64,000 nt of DNA from assembly GCF_900102425.1 (NCBI RefSeq), contig NZ_FNBT01000006.1, positions 186,001 through 250,000 on the forward strand, written 5' to 3'. This DNA comes from Blastococcus aurantiacus (GTDB lineage Bacteria; Actinomycetota; Actinomycetes; Mycobacteriales; Geodermatophilaceae). Shown piece by piece: positions 17,456 to 29,852 of the stretch (position 1 is its first letter; every line of letters begins with the position of its first letter). The position numbers and the translations under genes are program-made. The notes under the pieces are model-generated. The model was not told where the DNA came from. It did not search any database and worked only from the letters and a program-made list of their open reading frames with translations.

Positions 17456-17474
17456 GTCGCGAGAGCCGCCGTGC
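17456..17474 (-). repeat. Short dispersed repeat, inverted copy flanking the AbiEi-like gene
   Basis: The reverse complement GCACGGCGGCTCTCGCGAC matches 17 of 19 bases of 16384-16402 on the other side of the AbiEi-like gene. A third copy lies at 50578-50595. The two flanking copies are in opposite orientation. Confidence 0.6.
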
Positions 17475-17545
17475 GGCGGTCCAGCCGGGGTGTGCGGCGG
17501 CCCCACGACTGCGCGGCGGCTTCCGGGCGAAGGCCGCGCCGCCCC

Positions 17546-17572
17546 GGGAACACGTTCCCGGACCCTGCCGTT
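17546..17572 (+). promoter_or_regulatory. SigH/SigR-type promoter of dnaK
   Basis: GGGAAC (17546-17551), 18 bases, then GTT (17570-17572) matches the thiol/heat-stress ECF sigma consensus GGAA-N18/19-GTT. A housekeeping -10, TATGGT (17572-17577), overlaps it. The GGGAAC also forms an inverted repeat with GTTCCC (17554-17559). Confidence 0.6.
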
Positions 17573-17587
17573 ATGGTGGGCAGGAAA

Positions 17588-17608
17588 GTTGAGCGGACCT
17601 CGCGCAAG
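17588..17608 (+). promoter_or_regulatory. HspR operator (HAIR-like) of dnaK
   Basis: GTTGAGC-N7-GCGCAAG matches 5+5 of the 14 fixed positions of the HAIR consensus CTTGAGT-N7-ACTCAAG. It lies about 15 bases after the predicted -10, in a repressing position. The operon encodes HspR itself. Confidence 0.6.
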
Positions 17609-17673
17609 GCGGTCGGGCTCGACTCCCCACACGGACCAGAACCACCCCAGCACACGGAAGAGAGGCCATCCCC

Positions 17674-19532
<1,859 letters not shown>

Positions 19533-19536
<4 letters not shown>

Positions 19537-20219
19537 CAAGCGGGGAGGAGCAGCCGCGGGTCGTCATCCGCGACAAGCGGCGCATCGACCCGATCAGTGG
19601 TGAGGTGCGGGCACCGGCCGGCGAGCAGCCGGCCGGTGCCCCGCCCGGCCCGACCGTCGCAGGGGAGCAGATGAGCGAGCACGAGATGCCCGTGGACGAC
19701 CAGCCGCAGCAGGCGCCGTCGGCCGATGGGGGCGGGGACGACCTGTCCGCGCAGCTGGCCGAGCGGACCGAGGACCTGCAGCGGGTCACCGCGGAGTACG
19801 CCAACTACCGGCGCCGGGTGGACCGGGACCGGACCCTCGTCGTCGACCAGGCGGCCGAGCGGTTCGCCACCGGCCTGTTCCCGATCGTCGACGACATCGA
19901 GCGGGCGCGGGACCACGGCGACCTGACCGGCGCGTTCAAGCTGGTGGCCGACCGCATCCTGGGCCTGCTCGACGGCCTGGGTGTGGAGGCGTTCGGCGCG
20001 GCCGGTGACGCCTTCGACCCGTCGCTGCACGAGGCGGTCATGCACGACACGTCCGCCGACGTGACCGTGCCGACCGCGACGACGGTGCTGCGGCAGGGCT
20101 TCCGCCGCGGCGACCGGGTGCTGCGGACGGCGATGGTCGCGGTGACCGAGCCGGAGAACCCGGCACCCGCCGGCGACGGCGCCGTGCCGGCCGACCCGGG
20201 CGCCGCGGCGTCCGACTGA
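19533..20219 (+). CDS. grpE: Nucleotide exchange factor GrpE
   Basis: The 228-residue GrpE releases ADP from DnaK. A variable, Pro/Gln-rich N-terminus (~1-70) is followed by the coiled coil ([30 protein letters not shown]). The beta-wing head is [12 protein letters not shown]...[21 protein letters not shown]. The start overlaps the dnaK stop by four bases (ATGA), implying coupled translation. The last ~20 residues are Ala/Pro rich and unconserved. Confidence 0.98.
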
Positions 20220-20241
20220 CCCGCAGGGAGGGGGACACCCG

Positions 20242-21465
20242 ATGAGCACCCGTGACTTCATCGAAAAGGACTACTACGGCGCGCTGGGCGTCCCCCAGGG
20301 CGCCGACGCCGCCGAGATCAAGAAGGCGTACCGCAAGCTCGCCCAGGAGCTGCACCCGGACAAGAACCCCGGCAACGCCGAGGCGGAGTCCCGGTTCAAG
20401 GAGGTCTCCGAGGCCTACGACGTGCTGTCCGACCCCAAGCGGCGCGGTGAGTACGACGAGGCCCGGCGGCTGTTCGGGGCCGGCGGGGCCGGCGCTCGCG
20501 CCGGCTTCCCCGGCGGGGGCGGCTTCCCCGGCGGCGGTCAGACCTTCGACTTCGGCGACCTGTTCAACGCCGGCGCCGCGGGCGGCGCCGGCGCCGGTGC
20601 CCGGGGCGCCAGTGGCCCCGGTGGGCTCGGTGACCTGCTCGGCGGCCTCTTCGGCGGCGCAGGGGGAGGCGCGCGGGCCCGCAGCCAGGCGGCCTCGGGC
20701 CCGGCCCGCGGTCAGGACGTCGAGACCGAGGCGACCCTCTCCTTCGAGGAGGCCGTCCTCGGGGTGACCGTGCCGCTGCGCATGCAGAGCCCGGGCAGCT
20801 GCCCGACGTGCGCGGGCAGCGGCGCGAAGCCGGGCACCAGCCCGCACACCTGCCCGGTGTGCTCGGGCGCCGGAGTCACCAGCCGCAGCCAGGGGGCGTT
20901 CGCGTTCTCCGAGCCCTGCCGCAACTGCCGCGGCACCGGCTCGGTCGTCGACGACCCCTGCCCGACCTGCTCGGGCAGCGGCATCACCAGCCAGACCCGC
21001 ACGATCACCGTCCGCATCCCGGCCGGCGTCCGGGACGGTCAGCGCATCCGGCTGGCCGGCAAGGGCGCCCCGGGACGGCGCGGTGGCCCGGCCGGCGACC
21101 TCTTCGTCGTCGTCCACGTCTCCGAGCACGCGCTGTTCGGGCGCAAGGACGACGACCTGACGCTCACCGTGCCCATCAGCTTCGCCGAGGCGGCCCTGGG
21201 GACGACGCTGACCGTGCCCACCCTCGACGGCACGGTGTCGCTCAAGGTCCCCGCCGGCACCGCGAGCGGCCGCACCCTGCGCGTGCGCGGGCGCGGCGTC
21301 CCGGCGAAGGGGCGCACCGGCGACCTGCTGGTGACCCTCGACGTCGCGGTGCCGGTCCGCCTGACGCCGGCCGAGCGCAAGCTCATCGAGCAGCTGGCCG
21401 AGGAGATGGACGAGGACCCGCGTCCGCAGATCACCGCGGCCCTCCAGGCGGGAGGCGAGCGATGA
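20242..21465 (+). CDS. dnaJ: Chaperone DnaJ (Hsp40, type I)
   Basis: The 407-residue co-chaperone stimulates DnaK ATPase. The J domain is at ~8-73 with the HPD motif in [11 protein letters not shown] Gly/Ala-rich linker (~80-150) follows. Four CxxCxGxG zinc repeats ([32 protein letters not shown]) lie at ~190-250. The two C-terminal beta domains and the dimerisation tail ([16 protein letters not shown]) are complete. GGAGGGGG precedes the ATG. The operon position next to hspR marks this as the HspR-linked DnaJ1-type paralogue. Confidence 0.98.
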   Translation: MSTRDFIEKDYYGALGVPQGADAAEIKKAYRKLAQELHPDKNPGNAEAESRFKEVSEAYDVLSDPKRRGEYDEARRLFGAGGAGARAGFPGGGGFPGGGQTFDFGDLFNAGAAGGAGAGARGASGPGGLGDLLGGLFGGAGGGARARSQAASGPARGQDVETEATLSFEEAVLGVTVPLRMQSPGSCPTCAGSGAKPGTSPHTCPVCSGAGVTSRSQGAFAFSEPCRNCRGTGSVVDDPCPTCSGSGITSQTRTITVRIPAGVRDGQRIRLAGKGAPGRRGGPAGDLFVVVHVSEHALFGRKDDDLTLTVPISFAEAALGTTLTVPTLDGTVSLKVPAGTASGRTLRVRGRGVPAKGRTGDLLVTLDVAVPVRLTPAERKLIEQLAEEMDEDPRPQITAALQAGGER

Positions 21466-21911
21466 GCGGCCCGGTCGACCCGACCGGGGGCGCCGCGCGG
21501 TCGGTCGCCGAGGACGCGCCGGTCTTCGTGATCTCCGTGGCGGCCGAGCTGGCCGGCATGCATGCGCAGACGCTGCGCCAGTACGACCGGCTCGGCCTGG
21601 TCAGCCCCGGGCGCACGCCCGGCGGCGGCCGCCGCTACAGCCCACGCGACGTGGCGCTGCTCCGCGAGGTCCAGCGGCTGTCCCAGGAGGACGGCGTCAA
21701 CCTCGCCGGGATCAAGCGGATCATCGAGCTCGAGTCGCAGGTGGAGGCGCTGCAGGCGCGGGTGCACGAGCTGCTGGCCGAGCTCGAGCACAGCGAGCAC
21801 CGCCGGATGGCCGCCGAGGCGGCGGTCCCGGTGGGCTACCGGGCCGACCTCGTGCCCCAGCGCCGGCCGGGGAACGCCCTGGTCGTGTGGCGCCCCCGGA
21901 GCGGTCGGTGA
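21462..21911 (+). CDS. hspR: Heat-shock repressor HspR (MerR family)
   Basis: The 149-residue MerR-type repressor of the dnaK operon and clpB uses DnaK as co-repressor in Streptomyces. The winged helix-turn-helix [46 protein letters not shown] lies at ~24-70. The dimerising helix and the characteristic C-terminus ([12 protein letters not shown]) follow. The start overlaps dnaJ by ATGA. HAIR-type operators at 17588 and 25817 are its expected binding sites. Confidence 0.97.
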   Translation: MSGPVDPTGGAARSVAEDAPVFVISVAAELAGMHAQTLRQYDRLGLVSPGRTPGGGRRYSPRDVALLREVQRLSQEDGVNLAGIKRIIELESQVEALQARVHELLAELEHSEHRRMAAEAAVPVGYRADLVPQRRPGNALVVWRPRSGR

Positions 21912-22378
21912 GCGAGCTCGACCCGCACGCCGCCTTCGTCGAGCTCGAACGCGAGATCGGCCTGCTGCTGCGGCGCGCCAGGGCGATCTCCTCCCGGCTG
22001 GCCACTCAGCTGCACCCGGACCTCGATGGCGCCGCCTTCGGCCTGCTCGCCCTGCTGCAGGACGCCGGCCCGCTGCGCGCCAGCGACCTCGTCGCACGCC
22101 TCGGCCTGGACAAGAGCACGGTGAGCCGCCAGGTGGCCAGCCTGGTGGGCCTCGGCCTGGTCGACCGCAGCGCGGACCCCGATGACCGGCGGGCCCAGGT
22201 GCTGACGCCGTCGGCCGAGGGAGCCGCCCGGCTCGCACAGATCCGCGACGCCCGCCGCGAGCGCTGGGAGGCCGATCTCGGGGACTGGCCCGCCCAGGAC
22301 GTCGCCACGCTGGCCGAGCTGCTGCACCGGCTCAACCGGATCGGCGAAGCGCGGGCCCGCGAGGCCGGCGAGGAGTAG
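21908..22378 (+). CDS. MarR-family transcriptional regulator
   Basis: A 156-residue MarR repressor with the winged helix LRASDLVARLGLDKSTVSRQVASLVGLGLVDRSADPDDRRAQVLTPSAEG. The GTG start overlaps the hspR stop (GTGA), so it may be partly co-transcribed with the chaperone operon. The N-terminal helix carries no Cys, so thiol sensing is unlikely. It resembles the second MarR just downstream in arrangement; the target and ligand are unknown. Confidence 0.9.
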   Translation: MSELDPHAAFVELEREIGLLLRRARAISSRLATQLHPDLDGAAFGLLALLQDAGPLRASDLVARLGLDKSTVSRQVASLVGLGLVDRSADPDDRRAQVLTPSAEGAARLAQIRDARRERWEADLGDWPAQDVATLAELLHRLNRIGEARAREAGEE

Positions 22379-22412
22379 ACGACAGGGCGGGAAGAACGCC
22401 GACGCGTCGTTC

Positions 22413-22444
22413 GTTGCAGACAACAACCAAGAGGCTTATGGTTG
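22413..22444 (+). promoter_or_regulatory. Promoter with MarR-type operator for marR2-exporter operon
   Basis: TTGCAG (22414-22419), 17 bases, TATGGT (22437-22442) is a clear vegetative promoter. The palindrome GTTG-CAGA-CAAC (22413-22424) covers the -35, and CAACC (22424-22428) is mirrored by GGTTG (22440-22444) across the -10. These are good candidates for autoregulation by the MarR protein encoded next. Confidence 0.6.
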
Positions 22445-22481
22445 CACTCTGCACGCTTTCCGACCGTCAGGATCTCGTCCC

Positions 22482-22973
22482 ATGTCCATCAGTCCCGGCA
22501 CGCGGGACCGGCTGACCGCCAGCATCGCCCAGCTCATCCGGACCGGCCGCCACGTCAGCACGCGCGCGGCCACCCAGCTCTACGGTGAGCTGCCGTCCTT
22601 CGGCTGGACGCTGCTCCTGCCCCTCGAGCAGGACGGCGACCAGCGGTGCAGCACGCTCGCCGCACGCGCCGGCGTCGACGTCTCCGTGGCCAGCCGGCAG
22701 CTCGCCGTCCTCGAGCGCTCGGGCTACGTGGAGCGCCGCCCCGACCCCCGCGACGGCCGGGCCACCCTGTTCCGGCTCACACGGCAGGGCACCGAGGCCC
22801 TCGCCGCGACGCGCGCCATGCGCGCCGACTGGGCGCTCGCCGCCCTCTCCGGCTGGAGCGAGCACGACGCCCGCCGGCTGACCGACCTGCTCGACCGCCT
22901 CCGGGCCGACATCGAGGTGGCCGTCCCGGCGCCCCGCTCGGCCCGCCCGGAACCGCAGGAGGCCCGCCGATGA
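22482..22973 (+). CDS. MarR-family repressor of the adjacent exporter
   Basis: A 163-residue MarR regulator: winged helix CSTLAARAGVDVSVASRQLAVLERSGYVERRPDPRDGRATLFRLTRQG (~53-100), then a C-terminal dimer helix. It lies immediately upstream of a drug-exporter gene on the same strand, the classic MarR/EmrR arrangement in which the regulator is released by an exported compound. Its promoter carries palindromes at -35 and -10. Confidence 0.9.
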   Translation: MSISPGTRDRLTASIAQLIRTGRHVSTRAATQLYGELPSFGWTLLLPLEQDGDQRCSTLAARAGVDVSVASRQLAVLERSGYVERRPDPRDGRATLFRLTRQGTEALAATRAMRADWALAALSGWSEHDARRLTDLLDRLRADIEVAVPAPRSARPEPQEARR

Positions 22974-23035
22974 GCCGGGTCCGCGCCGTTCCGGCCACCA
23001 CGCACGAACGCCCCCCGCAGCAGTCCAGGAGAAGC

Positions 23036-24622
23036 ATGACCAGCACCGTCGATCGGCCGGCCGTCGAGGCCCCCGTCGAGCAGCAGGGGCGCATGACGCA
23101 CCGGCAGATCCTCTCGGCGCTGTCCGGGATGATGCTGGCGATGTTCGTGGCGTTCCTGTCGGGGACGATCGTCTCCAACGCCCTGCCCACGATCATCACC
23201 GACCTGCGGGGCTCGCAGAGCCAGTACACCTGGATCGTCACCGCCACCCTGCTGGCGTCGACCGCGTCCACCCCGATCTGGGGCAAGCTCTCGGACCTGT
23301 TCAGCAAGAAGCTGCTGCTCCAGCTCGCCATCGTGATCTTCATCGTCGGCTCGATGCTGGCCGGGCTGTCCCAGTCGGTGGAGACGCTCATCGCCTGGCG
23401 TGTCCTGCAGGGACTGGGTCTCGGCGGGCTGCAGGCCCTCGTGCAGATCGCGATGGCGGCGATGATCAGCCCGCGCGAGCGCGGCCGGTACTCCGGCCTG
23501 CTCGGCAGCGTCATGGCGGTGTCCACCGTCGGCGGCCCGCTGATCGGCGGGCTGCTGGTCGACACCAGCTGGCTCGGCTGGCGCTGGTGCTTCTACGTCG
23601 TCGTCCCCTTCGCCGCGGCCGCCCTGGTGCTGCTGCAGCGCACCCTGCACCTGCCGGTGACCAAGCGCGAGGTGCACATCGACTACATGGGGGCGGCGTT
23701 CCTCACCGCCGGAGTTTCCACGCTGCTCATCTGGGTCACCCTGGCCGGCAACAGCTTCGACTGGGCCTCCACCGAGACGGCGTTCTACGTCACCGGCGGC
23801 GGGCTGGCGATCGCGGCGTTCATCGTCACGGAGCTGCGCGCCAAGGAGCCGATCGTCCCGCTGCGGCTCTTCCTCGACCGGACGACGACGCTGGCCATCG
23901 CCGCCAGCACCGCGATCGGTGTGGCGATGTTCGGGTCGACGGTCTTCCTCGGCCAGTACCTGCAGATCTCGCGCGGCTACTCGCCGACGGCGGCCGGTCT
24001 GCTCACCGTCCCCATGGTGGCCGGGCTGCTGCTCTCCTCGACCGGTTCGGGCCTGCTGATCACCCGGACCGGGCGGTGGAAGCGTTTCCTCGTCGGCGGC
24101 TCGCTGCTGGTGGTCGTCGGGTTCGCCCTGCTGTCCACCATCGACCACGAGACGAACATCGTGGCGCTGTGCGGCTTCCTGTTCGTGCTGGGCGTCGGCA
24201 TCGGGGCCACCATGCAGAACCTCGTGCTCGCCGTGCAGAACACCGTGGCGGCCAAGGACCTGGGCGCGGCCAGTTCCGCGGTGGCCTTCTTCCGCAGCCT
24301 GGGCGGCACGGTCGGTGTGTCGGTGCTGGGTGCGGTGCTGTCTGGTCGGGTCGGCGGGATCATCGCCGAGCGGCTCGAGGGCATCCCCGGCGCGGCCGAG
24401 GCCGCCGGCTCGGGGGACGTCGGACTGGCCGACCTGGCGGATGCGCCGGGTCCCGTCCAGGAGCTCATCCGGCTGGCCTACGGCGACGCCACCGGGCGGA
24501 TCTTCCTCGTCTCGGCCGTGGTCGCGGTGATCGCGGTGGTGACCATCCTGCTGATCCGCGAGATCGCGCTCGGCACGGAGAGCGGCGAGGAGCGCCTGCA
24601 GCGCGAGGCCGGCGAGCAGTAG
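23036..24622 (+). CDS. EmrB/QacA-type (DHA2) multidrug MFS transporter
   Basis: A 528-residue, probably 14-helix proton-driven exporter. The first helix AMFVAFLSGTIVSNALPTIITDLRGSQSQYTWIVTATLLASTASTPIWGKLSDLFSKK carries motif A. Motif C-like GSVMAVSTVGGPLIGGLLVD is at ~165, and a last helix lies near 505. The ATG at 23036 has AGGAG upstream. An earlier ATG at 22970, overlapping the MarR stop and also preceded by AGGAGG, would add 22 polar residues and is possible. The stop codon lies inside the first bases of a dispersed repeat. Confidence 0.9.
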   Translation: MTSTVDRPAVEAPVEQQGRMTHRQILSALSGMMLAMFVAFLSGTIVSNALPTIITDLRGSQSQYTWIVTATLLASTASTPIWGKLSDLFSKKLLLQLAIVIFIVGSMLAGLSQSVETLIAWRVLQGLGLGGLQALVQIAMAAMISPRERGRYSGLLGSVMAVSTVGGPLIGGLLVDTSWLGWRWCFYVVVPFAAAALVLLQRTLHLPVTKREVHIDYMGAAFLTAGVSTLLIWVTLAGNSFDWASTETAFYVTGGGLAIAAFIVTELRAKEPIVPLRLFLDRTTTLAIAASTAIGVAMFGSTVFLGQYLQISRGYSPTAAGLLTVPMVAGLLLSSTGSGLLITRTGRWKRFLVGGSLLVVVGFALLSTIDHETNIVALCGFLFVLGVGIGATMQNLVLAVQNTVAAKDLGAASSAVAFFRSLGGTVGVSVLGAVLSGRVGGIIAERLEGIPGAAEAAGSGDVGLADLADAPGPVQELIRLAYGDATGRIFLVSAVVAVIAVVTILLIREIALGTESGEERLQREAGEQ

Positions 24623-24679
24623 AAGGACCCCGTTGCCCCCCACCGCTCGCAGGCTCGCGCCGGGGCCTGCAACGGGGCC
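24621..24679 (+). repeat. Dispersed 59-base repeat, copy A
   Basis: Starts AGAAGGACCCCG, ends AACGGGGCC, and contains CCCCGTTGC...GCAACGGGG dyad symmetry. Copies B (31561-31619, same length, 43 of 59 positions identical in ungapped hand alignment) and C (about 60502-60561) share the layout. Copy A begins at the last bases of the exporter stop codon. Confidence 0.75.
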
Positions 24680-24692
24680 GCATGCCGACAGC

Positions 24693-24729
24693 ACGAAGGC
24701 CCGGTCCCCTCGCGGGACCGGGCCTTCGT
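24693..24729. terminator. Strong bidirectional terminator hairpin
   Basis: A 16-bp perfect stem, ACGAAGGCCCGGTCCC (24693-24708) with 24714-24729, closes the loop CTCGC. It separates the converging exporter and OsmC genes. Confidence 0.88.
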
Positions 24730-24742
24730 CGTCGTGCCGGGT

Positions 24743-25180
24743 CTAGCTCTCCAGCGAGGCGTCCAGGGTGATCTCGGTGCCGGCGAGCGCCTTGCTGACC
24801 GGGCAGCCGACCTTCGCCGCCTGGGCCGCGGTCTGGAAGGCGTCGGCGTCCAGGCCCTCGACCTCACCGCGGACGGTCAGCTTGATGCCGGTGATCGCCG
24901 AGGCGCCGTCCTTCTGGCCGAGCGTGACGTCCGCGGTGACCTCCAGCGCGGTCGGCGTCCCGCCGGCCTTGCCGATCTCGTTGGACAGCGCCATGGCGAA
25001 GCAGGAGGAGTGGGCGGCCGCGATGAGCTCCTCGGGGCTGGTGGTGCCCCCGGCCTCGTCGGCGGCCCGCTTCGGGAACGAGACCTCGTAGGTGCCGACC
25101 TTGGAGCTGGAGAGCTCGACCTGACCGGACCCCTCCTGCAGGGAGCCGTTCCAGGCGGTGCGTGCGGTGCGAGTGGGCAT
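24743..25180 (-). CDS. OsmC/Ohr-family hydroperoxide reductase
   Basis: A 145-residue thiol peroxidase that reduces organic hydroperoxides. The two redox cysteines lie in AAHSSCFAMALSNE (~60) and VGCPVSKAL (~124); TTSPEELIAAAHSSCF is the family signature. The spacing and the CPVSKAL motif place it in the OsmC branch rather than strict Ohr. It lies 85 bases downstream of an OhrR-type regulator on the same strand, a functional pairing for peroxide response. Confidence 0.92.
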   Translation of the reverse strand: MPTRTARTAWNGSLQEGSGQVELSSSKVGTYEVSFPKRAADEAGGTTSPEELIAAAHSSCFAMALSNEIGKAGGTPTALEVTADVTLGQKDGASAITGIKLTVRGEVEGLDADAFQTAAQAAKVGCPVSKALAGTEITLDASLES

Positions 25181-25265
25181 GTCACTTCTTCCGTGCCGGG
25201 CGCCGCCCGCTCCTGGACGGCGCGTCGACGCAGCCCCTACCCGCTGACGTGCGAGGTCAACGCAC

Positions 25266-25721
25266 TCAGCAGACGGCTTCTCCGCTGTTCACCCGCTCGA
25301 TCAGCTGCTGCAGTCGGCCCTTGAGCTCGGCGAACTCCTGGGTGTCGAACCCGATGGCCCCGATCATCTCCTGCGAGATGCCGACGGCCTTGTCCTGCAG
25401 CGCGCGACCCTCGTCGGTCAGCGCGATCGCCACGGAGCGCTCGTCCTCGACGCGGCGGTGCCGGGTGACCAGACCGGCGGCGGTGAGTCGCTTGAGCAGC
25501 GGGGACAGCGTGCCGCTGTCCAGCGCCAGGCGGGAACCCAGCTGCCCCACGGTCTGGTGGTCCTCTTCCCAGAGCAGCATCATGACCAGGTACTGCGGAT
25601 AGGTGAGACCGATGGCCTCGAGCATGGGCCGGTAGCGCGCGGTCACGGCCCGTGAGGCCGCGTACAGCGCGAAGCAGAGCTGGTCGTCGAGCGCCACGCT
25701 CGGCGCCGGCAGGGCGGTCAT
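25266..25721 (-). CDS. ohrR: OhrR-type MarR regulator, peroxide-sensing
   Basis: A 151-residue MarR family repressor with the OhrR hallmark LDDQLCFALYAASRAVTARYRPMLEAIGLTYPQYLVMMLLWE. The reactive Cys16 near the N-terminus is oxidised by organic peroxides, and the conserved Tyr residues are present. A second Cys is the last residue. TAGACT six bases before the ATG predicts a leaderless mRNA. The next gene on the strand is OsmC, the probable target. Confidence 0.9.
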   Translation of the reverse strand: MTALPAPSVALDDQLCFALYAASRAVTARYRPMLEAIGLTYPQYLVMMLLWEEDHQTVGQLGSRLALDSGTLSPLLKRLTAAGLVTRHRRVEDERSVAIALTDEGRALQDKAVGISQEMIGAIGFDTQEFAELKGRLQQLIERVNSGEAVC

Positions 25722-25816
25722 GACCCGAGTCTAGGGCGCGTGAGCGTAGAAGCCAGCGGCCGAGCACCCGGACGTGGCGTGAGCCGGCTCCCGGTGCGGC
25801 GGGTGGACTCGCCAGG

Positions 25817-25849
25817 GTTGAGTGGAACAGACTCAACTCCTCGGTCGTT
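25817..25849 (+). promoter_or_regulatory. clpB promoter: HspR operator overlapping a SigH-type promoter
   Basis: GTTGAGT-N7-ACTCAAC (25817-25837) is a near-perfect HAIR element (12 of 14 fixed positions). Inside it GGAAC (25824-25828), 18 bases, GTT (25847-25849) gives a SigH/SigR-type promoter with the same N18 spacing as at dnaK. HspR binding would cover the -35. Confidence 0.75.
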
Positions 25850-25921
25850 CTTCACAGCGATCATGCAGCCGCCCACGAGGCGGCACCAGGCACGACAGAC
25901 GGAAGGACCCGGTCCGCGCCC

Positions 25922-28513
<2,592 letters not shown>

Positions 28514-28592
28514 TCGTCGCGGGGCTGGGGCGGGCCCGGCTGGACGCGTCGGCCATGATCGGGAGGCACACCGAGGCGGGGAGGCAGCAGAC

Positions 28593-29345
28593 ATGACGTC
28601 GGACCAGGGCGGCGCGCACGGGGAGCCCACGGGGCGCCCCGAGGGCGGTTCCGAGCCGGCTGCTCCGCAGGGCTGGAACGCCCCGCCGCCTCCTCCGCAG
28701 CAGGGGTGGGGTGCCCCGCCCCCGCAGGGCTGGGGCGCCCCACCGCCTCCGCAGCAGGGCTGGGGTGCTCCGCCCCAGCAGGGGTGGGAGGCGCCGCCGC
28801 CCCCGCAGGGCTGGCAGCAGCCGGGGCAGCAGTGGTCCGGGTACGGCGCGCCCTACGTGCCGCCGCCCCCGCCCGGCTCGGCCGAGCAGCCGCTGACCGT
28901 GCGGGCCGGCATCGGCGCCTTCGTCGTCAACTTCGTGCTGGGCCTGGTGGGCGCGCTCGTGGCCTTCGCCGACATCGACGACCTCGTCCGGCAGGCGTCG
29001 CTGGAGACGAACGACCCCGAGATCACCGACGAGGTCCTGCGCACCGCCATCCTGGTGTTCGCCGTCATCGGGCTGGTGCTGGTCGTGCTGCACGCGCTGT
29101 TCATCTGGTGGGCCTGGCGGGGCCGGAACTGGGCGCGGATCACGCTGTGGGTGCTGGGTGGCCTGGCCCTCCTGAGCGGCTTCGGCACGCTCGGTGGCGG
29201 CACCGGCGCGACCGACTTCCTCTCCGCGCTCAGCATGTTCCAGCTGCTGGCGCTGGTCGCGGGCATCGTGCTGCTGGCGCTCAAGCCCAGCAACGACTGG
29301 TACCGCTACATGGGCTGGGCGCGGACATACGGCCAGCAGCACTGA
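28593..29345 (+). CDS. Pro/Gln/Trp-rich four-TM membrane protein
   Basis: A 250-residue protein. Residues 1-98 are disordered and repeat PPPQGWGAPP-type units (nine or so W-containing repeats). The rest has four hydrophobic helices (~102-124, 148-172, 180-200, 210-232) with an acidic loop (DIDDLVRQASLETNDPEITDEV) after the first and WRGRNWARITLWVLGGLALL as the third. The membrane part resembles the convergent neighbour 29346-29810 in order and motifs. Function unknown; such proline-rich membrane proteins are frequent near actinobacterial envelope genes. Confidence 0.8.
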   Translation: MTSDQGGAHGEPTGRPEGGSEPAAPQGWNAPPPPPQQGWGAPPPQGWGAPPPPQQGWGAPPQQGWEAPPPPQGWQQPGQQWSGYGAPYVPPPPPGSAEQPLTVRAGIGAFVVNFVLGLVGALVAFADIDDLVRQASLETNDPEITDEVLRTAILVFAVIGLVLVVLHALFIWWAWRGRNWARITLWVLGGLALLSGFGTLGGGTGATDFLSALSMFQLLALVAGIVLLALKPSNDWYRYMGWARTYGQQH

Positions 29346-29810
29346 TCAAGCGGGCCGCTCCGCGCCGGGCAGCCAGGCGCGGGTCGTGCCCGCCATCAGG
29401 CTGGTCAGGCCGGCGATCGAGAGCACGAGCAGCAGCAGCGAGGCCACCGTGATCCCGCCGGACGAGAGCACGCTGACCACGGTCAGCAGGGCGAGTGCCG
29501 CGGTGGCGGCGACGCCGGTCACCCTCGCCCAGCCCTTCCGCCGCACCAGGAAGACGGCGGCAACGGCCAGGACGACACCGAGCAGCAGGTAGGGCACCAG
29601 GGACAGCAGGACGAACTGCTCGGCCTCCGCGCGGGTGATGTCGTCGGTCTCGTCGACGACGCGGTCCACGGCGACGTCGAAACCGGCCCAGAGCAGCAGG
29701 GCGTTGGACAGCAGCAGGAGCGCGAGGACGGCCAGGACGCCGACGGCGACCCGCACCGAGGGCGGCATGGCCGGGCGGGCGGACGGGGCGGGGGACGGGT
29801 CGGTCGGCAC
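29346..29810 (-). CDS. Four-TM membrane protein, paralogue of its convergent neighbour
   Basis: A 154-residue protein with four helices. TM1 is VRVAVGVLAVLALLLLSNALLLW; the acidic loop is VDRVVDETDDITRAEAEQ; TM3 begins RRKGWARVTGVAATAALALL. Each element has a counterpart in the protein encoded tail-to-tail at 28593-29345. The GTG at 29810 is chosen because CAGGCT lies six bases upstream (leaderless). An earlier start at 29846 would overlap the promoter of the divergent oxidoreductase. The stop codons of the pair abut with no spacer (TGATCA). Confidence 0.75.
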   Translation of the reverse strand: MPTDPSPAPSARPAMPPSVRVAVGVLAVLALLLLSNALLLWAGFDVAVDRVVDETDDITRAEAEQFVLLSLVPYLLLGVVLAVAAVFLVRRKGWARVTGVAATAALALLTVVSVLSSGGITVASLLLLVLSIAGLTSLMAGTTRAWLPGAERPA

Positions 29811-29852
29811 CCGCCCAGCCTGGCAGTTCCGGCGGCGACCGATCATCGGGGG

